Of a stretch of DNA of 33,240 nt, positions 1 through 6,081 are shown one piece after another. Origin of the DNA: an uncultured Veillonellaceae bacterium (GTDB taxonomy: Bacteria > Bacillota > Negativicutes > Selenomonadales > Selenomonadaceae). The position numbers and the translations under genes are program-made. The notes below the pieces were generated by a model. That model saw nothing but the letters and a program-made list of their open reading frames with translations. It searched no databases and was not told where the DNA came from. Within the stretch, counting starts at the first letter, position 1. Each line of letters opens with the position of its first letter. The DNA lies in contig OMWS01000037.1 of the NCBI GenBank assembly GCA_900314825.1, positions 1 to 33,240 of the forward strand, written 5' to 3'.

Positions 1-593
1 GCGAGCGTCCAATCCTTCCCGTAGTCGTCGAGGAACGACGCGAGCTTGTGCATCTCGACTTCCCCTGCGATGGGGTGGATGTTGTTCGAGAAGAAGTTCG
101 CGATCTCTGCGAAGTCGGGGGAGGCTGCTGCTGCTATATTCTTTGTATTCTCTGTATTCTCTGGGTAGGGTTCATTTTTTGCACCAGCAATGGTACATTT
201 TTTGTACCCTAAAGGTACATCTTTTGTACCCATACCGTTTAATAGTCCATTTTTTGTACCCTCACAATCTTTTGAAGGTGCGTTTTTTGTACCCTCGTTC
301 ACTTGATAGAGGGGAACAATGTGATACAGCATTTTCCTTCTATGCCCTGGATCTCGGCTCTTAATGAATCCCTTTTTTTCAAGGCTCTTTCGGATTGCGA
401 TAATTGTCACCTTGCTATTAATGCATAATTCTCGCATCAATTGAGATTTAGCAACTTCGAACCACTCCGGCCGCCTTAGCTCGTTCCAGATTCCGAGCAA
501 GCGCACATACACCGCCTGCTCTCTTGCATTCAGCACGCCCGCGCTCGCACGGATGAACGCGCGAAACTGCTGGATGAAATCCAATTTCTCCAT
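1..593 (-). CDS. DnaD-like phage replication initiator (partial, 3' end beyond window)
   Basis: The frame is open for 197 codons from an ATG at 593 to the window edge, so the C-terminus is missing. The N-terminal ~95 residues look like a winged-helix domain (MEKLDFIQQFRAFIRASAG, then a RELCINSKVTIIAIRKSLEK recognition-helix-like stretch). A linker with repeated GTKN/GTKD motifs follows, then the start of a DnaD/DnaB2-type domain (FFSNNIHPIAGEVEMHKLAS, ending DDYGKDW). Such proteins act as phage replisome organisers that load the host helicase. The position directly after recT and yqaJ homologues in one leftward operon fits a phage replication-recombination block. A GGAGGG lies about 11 nt before the ATG. 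The repeated linker is encoded by the iteron-like DNA at 173-293. Family assignment is from motif recognition; the exact family is not certain. Confidence 0.8.
   Translation of the reverse strand, partial: MEKLDFIQQFRAFIRASAGVLNAREQAVYVRLLGIWNELRRPEWFEVAKSQLMRELCINSKVTIIAIRKSLEKKGFIKSRDPGHRRKMLYHIVPLYQVNEGTKNAPSKDCEGTKNGLLNGMGTKDVPLGYKKCTIAGAKNEPYPENTENTKNIAAAASPDFAEIANFFSNNIHPIAGEVEMHKLASFLDDYGKDWTL
173..293. repeat. Five iteron-like repeats inside the initiator gene (candidate replication origin)
   Basis: Five near-identical 13-mers of the form C(A/G)T(T/C)TTTTGTACC start at 173 (GCACC variant), 196, 218, 248 and 281. Two of them extend to perfect palindromes, GGTACATTTTTTGTACC at 192-208 and GGTACATCTTTTGTACC at 214-230. 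The tract is much richer in A/T than its surroundings. It encodes the GTKN-type linker of the overlapping initiator. Repeats inside an initiator gene are a known design for phage origins (lambda O is the classic case); that this is an origin is inference. Confidence 0.5.
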
Positions 594-629
594 AGCGACA
601 CCAACCCTCCCGCCCGTCGCCTCACGACA

Positions 630-1502
630 TTACAAGAGCTGGCCTTCGCCCTCCTGCTTCGGGAGGATCTCGCCCGTCTCTTTGTCCACGGGCGGCTCGT
701 CCTGCGGCACGTCTTCCGCTTCCGCTTCGTACGTGTTCTCATCCGGCGCGTCGAGCACGTCCTTCGTCTCCTGCGTGAACGTCTTGATCGTGCCGTCCGC
801 CGCCATGCCGCGGACGAATTCGGTCTTGAGCGGCGCGTACTTGAGCGACTGCTTCAGCACCGTCTTTTTTGCCATCGCGTCGAAATTCGTGCTCCACGGT
901 GAGAACGATGAACCTGCCGCCTTCGAAAACTTCCGCATATGCGTCTCGATGTCCTCGCGGCTCATGACTTCGAAACCATAGCCACCGTTCTTCGTATGCC
1001 ACACGGCATAGTATTGCGTGACCGCGCCGCGATCCTTCAGCGCCGGGATGTGCTTCAGCTTCGGCGTGAGGCCGAGCTCGTATTCGAAGGTGTCGTTCTC
1101 ATGCACCTCGTGCGCCGAAACGTCCGTGATTTCCCCGGAGCGATACGCGAGGTCAATCATGCCTTTGTAGCCGAGCTGGAACTGGCATTCCAGCCGTCCA
1201 TGGTTGCGGTACGGGATGAGGTACGCCTGTCCGAGCGGCGTGTTCGGCTCGACGCCGAGCTGCGCCGCCTGCATCATCGCGCCGAGGAAGCTCTGCGGCG
1301 TGCAATCCTGCAGCTGCGGCGTACTGGAGAGCGCCGTCAGCACCATGCGCCCGAAGCGCTCGCCCGTCAGCACGGACGGCAGTGCCTTCTGGATCTGCGG
1401 CATCATCGACTGGACGAGCGCCTGCATGCCTTTCCTCTGTCCGTTCGCTTGCGCGACTGCGTTCTGTTTTGCGGCCACGACGCCGCCTTTGGTGGTTGCC
1501 AT
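630..1502 (-). CDS. recT: RecT-family single-strand annealing protein
   Basis: This 290-residue protein matches the RecT family, which anneals complementary single strands during phage recombination. Seen in the sequence: a low-complexity N-terminus rich in Gln/Ala, then the conserved core with LTGERFGRMVLTALS, SFLGAMMQAAQLGVEPNT, GQAYLIPY, FQLGYKGMIDLAYRSGEI and a late AKKTVLKQSLKYAP segment. The C-terminal ~50 residues are acidic. The start at 1502 (MATTKGG) is chosen because AAGGAAG lies about 8 nt upstream; an in-frame ATG 24 nt earlier lacks this spacing. It sits just downstream of the YqaJ exonuclease gene, the usual two-component exonuclease/annealase pairing. A perfect 7-bp inverted repeat (1525-1543) lies in the gap before it, without a T-tract. 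Confident in family. Confidence 0.95.
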   Translation of the reverse strand: MATTKGGVVAAKQNAVAQANGQRKGMQALVQSMMPQIQKALPSVLTGERFGRMVLTALSSTPQLQDCTPQSFLGAMMQAAQLGVEPNTPLGQAYLIPYRNHGRLECQFQLGYKGMIDLAYRSGEITDVSAHEVHENDTFEYELGLTPKLKHIPALKDRGAVTQYYAVWHTKNGGYGFEVMSREDIETHMRKFSKAAGSSFSPWSTNFDAMAKKTVLKQSLKYAPLKTEFVRGMAADGTIKTFTQETKDVLDAPDENTYEAEAEDVPQDEPPVDKETGEILPKQEGEGQLL

Positions 1503-1567
1503 TGGTAAAACTTCCTTTCTCTGCATCTTGAGATTTTCAAGATAAATTCTATGAATTCAATCATGAT

Positions 1568-2536
1568 TTAGCAAAAGCGAAACACGCGGAACGGTTTGCC
1601 CTGCTTCTTGTACACCTCATAGATTTCCGGGCGCTCGGCCTTCAGCCGCTTCGCGTCGATGGATGTGCGCCCGGGCTGCGGCTTCCACGTGATGCGGCCG
1701 ATTTCCGTGCCGCTGTCCTGGAACAGCGCCTCCTCATGGTCGCCCATGAACGCCTTGATTTTGTTCTCCGCCGCACGGATTGACAGGTCAGCGCTTTTCT
1801 TCACGTCTTCGAGCTGGCGGATGTTTGTGGCGAGCGCCGCCAGATCCTGCGGAAGCCGGACAGCTTCCTTTTCTCCGCCTGGGAAACGCTCGGCAAGCGC
1901 CGACGCGCATGCCTCAGAACCATCGATATCGGGTGGCGTCATGTCCTGCACGCGCGCCCAGAATTCTTTTTCCGCGTCAAAGAGCGCCGTGATGTCGTCC
2001 TCGTTGCGCTCGATGCACTTCCAGACGAAATGCTGCCCGCCGATCAGCGCGGCGATGTACCAGCGCGCGAGGCCGGTCACCATCATGTAGTGCTGGCACT
2101 GGACATAGTAGCTGTCCGGCACCTTGTCCTCCTCCCAGTCCTTCGCCTTGAACGCGCCGGCCGTCTTGATTTCCAGCCCTGCGTCCTCGCCCATGACCAA
2201 GCGGTCCACGTTCGCCAAGAGGAATGGATACTCCTTGCTCCGCAGCATGCCGTGGCGCGTCACCTTCTTGCCCGTGCGCGCCGTGAATTCCGTCGCCACG
2301 ACCGGCTCCAAGACGTTCCCCCAGTAGACCGCTTCCTTCTCGGACACATCCTGCGGCGCGACCTGGTTTGTCTTCTCGAGCCACACCTGATAAGCGCCCT
2401 TGTAGGGATTCAGCCCGACGATCGCCCCCGCATCCGAGCCGCCGATGCCCATGTTCCTGTTCATCAGCCAGCCCGCACGGTTCGAAGCCATCGCTTCCGC
2501 CGTCATCACGAGCGCACAGCCTTTGATACTTGCCAT
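1568..2536 (-). CDS. YqaJ-family phage exonuclease (lambda-exonuclease fold)
   Basis: This 322-residue protein has the YqaJ/lambda-Exo nuclease signature: GIGGSDAGAIVGLNPYKG near residue 31, the helix EAVYWGNVLEPVVATEF, the metal-binding Asp in LLANVDRLV, the Glu-x-Lys pair in GLEIKTAGAFKA and the Gln-rich YYVQCQHYMMVTG. These are the expected catalytic residues of the PD-(D/E)XK fold. The enzyme would resect duplex DNA 5'-3' to give the strand used by the RecT protein encoded next. A GAGGTG lies 7-8 nt before the ATG. The C-terminal ~100 residues include a helical stretch (LATNIRQLEDVKKSADLSI) and a short basic tail. It belongs to the leftward early operon and is complete. Confidence 0.93.
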   Translation of the reverse strand: MASIKGCALVMTAEAMASNRAGWLMNRNMGIGGSDAGAIVGLNPYKGAYQVWLEKTNQVAPQDVSEKEAVYWGNVLEPVVATEFTARTGKKVTRHGMLRSKEYPFLLANVDRLVMGEDAGLEIKTAGAFKAKDWEEDKVPDSYYVQCQHYMMVTGLARWYIAALIGGQHFVWKCIERNEDDITALFDAEKEFWARVQDMTPPDIDGSEACASALAERFPGGEKEAVRLPQDLAALATNIRQLEDVKKSADLSIRAAENKIKAFMGDHEEALFQDSGTEIGRITWKPQPGRTSIDAKRLKAERPEIYEVYKKQGKPFRVFRFC

Positions 2537-2605
2537 TGAAAAACACCTCGTTCTCTGTTACAATCAAAAAGAAAAATACATATCTGCATCTGCAGAACCT
2601 TTTGG

Positions 2606-2645
2606 GAAGTGACGTCCGTCTCGCACACGGGCGTCACTTCTTTTT
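2606..2645 (+). terminator. Hairpin with a T-tract only on the + strand
   Basis: GAAGTGACG at 2606-2614 pairs with CGTCACTTC at 2632-2640 (perfect 9 bp) and is followed by TTTTT on the + strand. The genes here run leftward, and on that strand no U-tract follows. It would therefore stop antisense transcripts, or act as a plain hairpin within the operon. It contains the stop codon of the CxxC protein gene. Confidence 0.5.
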
Positions 2646-2981
2646 GTGCGCCCGCTTCTGCCGTGCATACCATTCCGCGCGTTTCCGCGCATTGTACGCA
2701 CGGCACGCCGCGCAATTCTTGTGCCCGCCATCTGTCTCCGTCAGAGGCTTGCCGCAACGTTTGCAAAGACCATGCGCCTCGCGCCACTTCGCCCGCGCCT
2801 TGTTGAACGCGACGACAAGCGCCGCACATTCCGCGCAATGCACCTTTCCCGGTACGGCATCCTCGATATGGCACTTCACGCAGATTCCATGCGCCTTGTA
2901 CCATTGATAAGACTGCGCGTGCGCTTCCTTGTCCGCACGTTCCTGCGCCTCGAACGCGTCCAACGTCCGCATCCGCGCCAT
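2634..2981 (-). CDS. Phage small protein with two CxxC zinc-binding repeats
   Basis: The 115-residue protein has two similar units, CVKCHIEDAVPGKVHCAEC and CKRCGKPLTETDGGHKNCAAC, each with two CxxC pairs, so two zinc knuckles are likely. The rest is rich in Lys, Arg and Ala (tail ARQKRAHKKK), which suggests nucleic-acid contact, but no named family is recognised. The ATG at 2981 is preferred because GGGGGTG lies about 5 nt upstream; a GTG two codons earlier would overlap that site. It follows the tiny membrane protein gene with only 2 nt between the stop and this ATG, so the two are probably translationally coupled. Confidence 0.75.
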   Translation of the reverse strand: MARMRTLDAFEAQERADKEAHAQSYQWYKAHGICVKCHIEDAVPGKVHCAECAALVVAFNKARAKWREAHGLCKRCGKPLTETDGGHKNCAACRAYNARKRAEWYARQKRAHKKK

Positions 2982-2983
2982 GC

Positions 2984-3091
2984 TCACACCCCCAGCGCGA
3001 TCACGTATCCGAGCACGAATCCCGCGCCCAAGACCATCGCCAAGACCGCGCGTCCGAGCGGCGTCAGCGCGTAGAAATACCGTTTCACCAT
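2984..3091 (-). CDS. Tiny single-pass membrane protein (35 aa)
   Basis: A 35-codon frame starts MVKRYFYALTPLGRAV and continues as an unbroken hydrophobic stretch ending VIALGV, compatible with one membrane helix behind a basic N-terminus. AAAGGGG lies 7-8 nt before the ATG. The stop (TGA) is 2 nt before the next ATG, and the previous small gene ends 13 nt upstream. The close packing on both sides supports a real gene. Function unknown; small membrane proteins are common in phage early regions. Confidence 0.6.
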   Translation of the reverse strand: MVKRYFYALTPLGRAVLAMVLGAGFVLGYVIALGV

Positions 3092-3104
3092 ATCCGTTCC
3101 CCTT

Positions 3105-3275
3105 TCAGAAAAAACTCACCGCATGACGCGCAAAGAGCAGCACGCCAGACACAATGATCACGCGCCACAGATACGGCAGCACCGCATCCGTCGCGGCCTC
3201 AAAGACCGGGTCGGCATACCCCTGATACATGGGATTCCTACGCGCCGCCTCCGCGAACGCTTGCCACCGTTTCAT
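3105..3275 (-). CDS. Small phage membrane protein (56 aa)
   Basis: This 56-codon frame begins MKRWQAFAEAARRNPMYQGY and ends with a hydrophobic segment (VLPYLWRVIIVSGVLLF), so a single C-terminal membrane helix is likely. Its ATG overlaps the stop of the upstream HTH gene (ATGA), the classic sign of translational coupling. The downstream tiny membrane gene begins 13 nt after its stop. No family recognised. Confidence 0.6.
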   Translation of the reverse strand: MKRWQAFAEAARRNPMYQGYADPVFEAATDAVLPYLWRVIIVSGVLLFARHAVSFF

Positions 3276-3550
3276 GCTGTCGCCTTCTTCCTCGCCGCTT
3301 CGATTTTCTCGGCCTTTTCGACCTCGGCCACGATGTCGAGGCCGGTGAAGTCTTGGATGAACTGATTGAGCACCGAAGTCGGCACTTTCTTGCGCGGACC
3401 GAAGCGCATGGCGAGCAAGAGCCCTGCGTTGATGATACGGTTCACGAAGGTACGGTCAGTGTTTCCGAGCGCTTCCGCGACTTCGTCTGTCGTGAGCAGG
3501 CGGTCGACCGGCAGTGCCGCGATCGTCGCCTCTTCTTTTTCCTTCTTCAT
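3272..3550 (-). CDS. Phage HTH protein, possibly excisionase-like
   Basis: The 92-residue product has a central helix-turn-helix: LLTTDEVAEALGNTDRTFVN followed by RIINAGLLLAMRFGPRKKVP, which resembles the MerR/excisionase arrangement in which a wing follows the recognition helix. The N-terminus is charged (MKKEKEEATIAALP) and the C-terminus is a Glu/Lys-rich helix. The start at 3550 is chosen because AAAGGCGGG lies about 7 nt upstream; an ATG nine codons earlier has a poorer site. It overlaps the next gene by 4 nt. A role as Xis or a small regulator of the early operon is an inference. Confidence 0.65.
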   Translation of the reverse strand: MKKEKEEATIAALPVDRLLTTDEVAEALGNTDRTFVNRIINAGLLLAMRFGPRKKVPTSVLNQFIQDFTGLDIVAEVEKAEKIEAARKKATA

Positions 3551-3564
3551 GAAAATCCCGCCTT

Positions 3565-3753
3565 TCATGCCGTGCATTTCTTCTTGAGCGATGCATATGC
3601 GATTTCCTTCGCCTTCTCCAAGTGCTTCATCGCCTCGGCCTGGTAGACGATGGCCGCGCCGTAGTGCTGCATCGCGTCCTCGCCGAGATACGCGACTGCC
3701 GACAAGAACTTGTCCGTCGTCTCCAGCGCTTTCGCTTCCTTGTCCTCGAACAT
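3565..3753 (-). CDS. Small helical phage protein (62 aa)
   Basis: A 62-codon frame starting MFEDKEAKALETTDKFLSAV. The predicted product is wholly helical with a heptad-like pattern and a basic tail (ASLKKKCTA). No family is recognised. GGGGTG lies 6 nt before the ATG at 3753; a GTG three codons earlier would overlap this site. It lies 15 nt from the zinc-ribbon gene and 14 nt from the HTH gene within the same operon. Confidence 0.6.
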   Translation of the reverse strand: MFEDKEAKALETTDKFLSAVAYLGEDAMQHYGAAIVYQAEAMKHLEKAKEIAYASLKKKCTA

Positions 3754-3768
3754 CGTTATCACCCCATT

Positions 3769-4257
3769 TCAGTAATCTTGTGTTTCGAGTTTCTGGATTT
3801 CATCCTTGTAATCTTCAAAGTCCTTATTCGCGGCGTATTCGAGCCAGTCGGACGGCTCCATGTTGTGAACAGCGAGGCAAGCGTTGATTTTCCACAGCGT
3901 TCTGCGAGACACCCGGAAGTTCTTCTGCATATCCCGCTTGTCCATCTGAGCGACGTAGTCATCCGTCAACCGCTTGATTTCCGCGAGCGTCACGTTACGG
4001 AGCGTGACATATGCGTTCTTGTATTCCTCGCTCCATTTCTCCATACGCTCTTTCGGGATTTCCCTGCTTGCGAGGTACTTCCAGAGGAAATAGGGGTCAT
4101 CGTTCGCCGCGATTTCAGCCAACGCTTTTTCCGGGCTGTAGCGGACGGTGAAATCCCATTTGTTCCATCCGTCCAAAGTGTAAAGTTCGGAGCACCTCTG
4201 GCAAAATTGGCCTTTGCTGCTCGTTTCTTTCCCGCATCTGATGCATTTATTACTCAT
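3769..4257 (-). CDS. Phage protein with N-terminal zinc ribbon (162 aa)
   Basis: Residues 4-22 hold a compact zinc ribbon, CIRCGKETSSKGQFCQRC. The remaining ~140 residues are mostly charged helices, including KWSEEYKNAYVTLRNVTLAE and a VSRRTLWKINACLAVHNM stretch that could be a helix-turn-helix. No named family is recognised. The start at 4257 is favoured by GGAGAAG about 9 nt upstream. An earlier in-frame ATG at 4287 overlaps the upstream stop (ATGA) and would add ten residues; coupling makes that start possible too. Confidence 0.65.
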   Translation of the reverse strand: MSNKCIRCGKETSSKGQFCQRCSELYTLDGWNKWDFTVRYSPEKALAEIAANDDPYFLWKYLASREIPKERMEKWSEEYKNAYVTLRNVTLAEIKRLTDDYVAQMDKRDMQKNFRVSRRTLWKINACLAVHNMEPSDWLEYAANKDFEDYKDEIQKLETQDY

Positions 4258-4283
4258 TTTGATTCTTCTCCATTCTTGGTAGT

Positions 4284-4658
4284 TCATGCCGTCGCTTGTA
4301 CTTTGTCGGCCTCGCGAATCTCCGCATAGACCCTATCGCGCATATCGCTCCAGCTATGGCTGTCAATCCTGAAGATTTCCAAACGGCCAAGGAACTTTCC
4401 GATGTTATCCGTGTCGCGCTTCGGATTGTCCGATTCGAACAATTCCGGCGGCACCTTTACCGTGACAGGGTCATACATATAAACCCATGCCGCCCTGCAT
4501 CCGCCGCGCAAGCGCGAACGAGCGAAGTCGATGGCCTGCTGGTCATCCCAGAACATCTTGCGCTTGTAATGGAACTTCGTCTGCTTGCGATTCTCGGCGA
4601 TCAGCAGCACCGCGTAGTAGCGGACGGGCTCACGGTACAAGTCGGAGACGGCAGGCAC
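4284..4658 (-). CDS. Phage repeat-domain protein, 3' fragment (probably frameshifted from the upstream gene)
   Basis: The GTG-initiated frame gives 124 residues with the core REPVRYYAVLLIAENRKQT and KMFWDDQQAIDFARSRL. This resembles the two repeats in the upstream ORF (FDDEAEAIDWAER, FDNRAEAQAYADK). The frame stays open well upstream of the GTG without an ATG and reads an acidic linker (IDPEEEAHVEAKEAEPEG) that fits naturally after LKA in the upstream ORF. The simplest reading is one ~328-residue three-repeat protein broken by a 1-nt deletion near 4740. Otherwise these are two genes overlapping by 58 nt. Function unknown. Confidence 0.55.
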   Translation of the reverse strand: MPAVSDLYREPVRYYAVLLIAENRKQTKFHYKRKMFWDDQQAIDFARSRLRGGCRAAWVYMYDPVTVKVPPELFESDNPKRDTDNIGKFLGRLEIFRIDSHSWSDMRDRVYAEIREADKVQATA

Positions 4659-5269
4659 TCCGCTCGCTTCCTCTTTGCCATCAGCACCTTCCGGCTCCGC
4701 TTCTTTGGCTTCGACATGAGCTTCCTCCTCCGGGTCAATGCCTTCAGCTTGTCGGCGTATGCTTGCGCTTCTGCTCTGTTGTCGAAGACACCGCCGCGAT
4801 TCTCACGGTTGCCAGAGTGGTCGGTCGCGTTGACATCGATGCGGCGATACACCTGATAGCTCTTGTCCTCACCCCAGCCGTTCGAGGAGACGCGCCATTC
4901 GCTCATGACGGGCTCGGCGTTTGCGTTCGCGGAGTTTTCCTCTGCATTCGCGCAAGTTTCTTTGCTTTCGCGGAAATCGTGCACTTCCTTGCCCTGCTTG
5001 CGATAGATGAGCGTTCCGACGTTTTCCACGCTGACGGAAGGGAGCGCGTTCTTCGACCAGTCGCACGGATAGCACACGGTGCCATCTTCTTTGACCTTGC
5101 ATTCCACCGTGAAGACTCTGCATGCGATATGGTCGCGCGTGCTGTGGCGCTCTGCCCAGTCGATAGCCTCGGCTTCGTCATCGAAGCGTTTCACCGTGCG
5201 AACATAGCTGCACTTTGCGGAACTCCACGTCGTGCGAATGACGACGTATTTCGTGATCGTGGTTTCCAT
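4601..5269 (-). CDS. Phage repeat-domain protein, first gene of the early operon
   Basis: The product has 222 residues from the ATG at 5269, which has GGAGG 8 nt upstream; upstream codons in the frame belong to the promoter region. Two repeats are visible, one around TTITKYVVIRTTW with FDDEAEAIDWAER and a second around SEWRVSSNGWGEDKSYQVYR with FDNRAEAQAYADK. The last ~45 residues (RRRKLMSKPKKRSRKVLMAK onward) are very Arg/Lys-rich with three AGG codons and look like out-of-frame translation. This supports a frameshift into the 4284-4658 frame. It is the first gene behind the leftward promoter at 5333-5361. No named family is recognised. Confidence 0.6.
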   Translation of the reverse strand: METTITKYVVIRTTWSSAKCSYVRTVKRFDDEAEAIDWAERHSTRDHIACRVFTVECKVKEDGTVCYPCDWSKNALPSVSVENVGTLIYRKQGKEVHDFRESKETCANAEENSANANAEPVMSEWRVSSNGWGEDKSYQVYRRIDVNATDHSGNRENRGGVFDNRAEAQAYADKLKALTRRRKLMSKPKKRSRKVLMAKRKRAECLPSPTCTVSPSATTRCC

Positions 5270-5289
5270 TTGTGTTTCCTCCAATTCAA

Positions 5290-5394
5290 TTCTATAGGCG
5301 AAATTTGTTTCCTTAGTGGAATTTATGCTTACAGTATAGTTTCTAAAATGGAATTTGTCAATACTTTTTTCTTGCATTTTTCCACTTTATGGAA
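5290..5394. promoter_or_regulatory. Repressor operator array (four similar inverted repeats)
   Basis: Half-sites TTCC/TTCT facing GGAA/CGAA recur: TTCTATAGGCGAA (5290-5302), TTCCTTAGTGGAA (5309-5321), TTCTAAAATGGAA (5341-5353) and TTCCACTTTATGGAA (5380-5394). The first three have a 5-bp centre and the last a 7-bp centre. They lie between the repressor gene and the early operon, where a Cro/CI-type protein would bind. The pattern is seen; binding is inferred. Confidence 0.55.
5333..5361 (-). promoter_or_regulatory. Leftward early promoter (consensus sigma-70) with operator in the spacer
   Basis: On the minus strand TTGACA (5361-5356) and TATACT (5338-5333) are separated by exactly 17 bp. The operator-like TTCTAAAATGGAA (5341-5353) lies wholly inside the spacer, so a bound repressor would block RNA polymerase. 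Confidence 0.8.
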
Positions 5395-5400
5395 TATCAT
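5372..5400 (+). promoter_or_regulatory. Candidate repressor-gene promoter
   Basis: TTGCAT (5372-5377) and TATCAT (5395-5400) are separated by 17 bp. The palindromic TTCCACTTTATGGAA (5380-5394) fills the spacer, which suggests autoregulation of the repressor. Confidence 0.5.
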
Positions 5401-5430
5401 ATAGTCAACCAAAGAAAAGAGGTGATTCAA

Positions 5431-5937
5431 ATGACCATCAATGAAAGGGTAAGAATGCTCCGTAAAGAAAAGGGGTTAACGCAGTCAGAGTTAGGTGAAA
5501 AGATAGGACTGAAGAAATCGGCCATCAGTAAACTGGAAAGCGATGGAAATTCTGTCACCGACCAAAACATCCGCCTGATCTGCGACACGTTCCACGTCCG
5601 CGAGCACTGGCTGCGCACGGGCGAAGGCGAACGGGACGCCGGCGACGACGAAGCGCTCTTCGAGAAGATCCGCGAGCGCTTCCGCTTGCGCGGCCTGTCC
5701 GAGTCCATCGCCCGCGCCTGGTTCCGCCTGCCGGAGGAAGAGCGCGAGCACATCGCCAAGGAAGTCGAGGACATCGCCAAGCGAATCAAGTCCGGCATGC
5801 CGGAGGACGGAGCGCAAGAGGACCCGCAGCACGTCGATATTGACAATGAAGTCGATGCCTACCGCAAAGAGCTCGAAGCGCAAGAAGGGGCGCCGTCTCC
5901 CTCCGCTGGTACAAGCGCCACAGAAAAAAGAGCGTGA
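5431..5937 (+). CDS. XRE-family phage repressor
   Basis: This 168-residue protein has a textbook N-terminal HTH_3 domain: RVRMLRKEKGLTQSELGEKI, then GLKKSAISKLESDG as recognition helix and LICDTFHVREHWLRTGEGER at its end. The C-terminal half is acidic helix (EEEREHIAKEVEDIAKRI) without the Ser-Lys peptidase seen in LexA/CI-type repressors, so induction would need another trigger. The start at 5431 has AGAGGTG 7 nt upstream. The gene is divergent from the early operon and upstream of the integrase, the usual lysogeny-module layout. The first ~150 nt are AT-rich while the rest matches the GC-rich neighbourhood. Confidence 0.9.
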   Translation: MTINERVRMLRKEKGLTQSELGEKIGLKKSAISKLESDGNSVTDQNIRLICDTFHVREHWLRTGEGERDAGDDEALFEKIRERFRLRGLSESIARAWFRLPEEEREHIAKEVEDIAKRIKSGMPEDGAQEDPQHVDIDNEVDAYRKELEAQEGAPSPSAGTSATEKRA

Positions 5938-5972
5938 AAAAAGCCCCCTCGCGTTGACGCCGCGAGGGGGCT
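5936..5972 (-). terminator. Strong hairpin with a T-tract on the minus strand
   Basis: AGCCCCCTCGCG (5942-5953) pairs perfectly with CGCGAGGGGGCT (5961-5972), a 12-bp stem with a 7-nt loop. The run of A before it becomes a T-tract only for leftward transcripts, although the repressor and integrase genes are read rightward. It may shield the switch region from antisense transcription. Confidence 0.6.
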
Positions 5973-6081
5973 AAGAAAGGAGGTAGTGTTTCAGAGAGTC
6001 CCTATGGAAAGAGGTGTTGCCTATGTCCACTTGATATTTTACCACGCCACACAGCTTCTGTCATGAAGGGAGGAAACTTCC

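Noticed and set aside
5986..6066. 26-codon GTG-initiated frame between the repressor and int (MFQRVPMERGVAYV...)
   Set aside because: The AAGGAGG is only 2 nt from the GTG, too close, and the peptide resembles nothing known. A three-codon frame after AGAGGTG nearby is equally possible.
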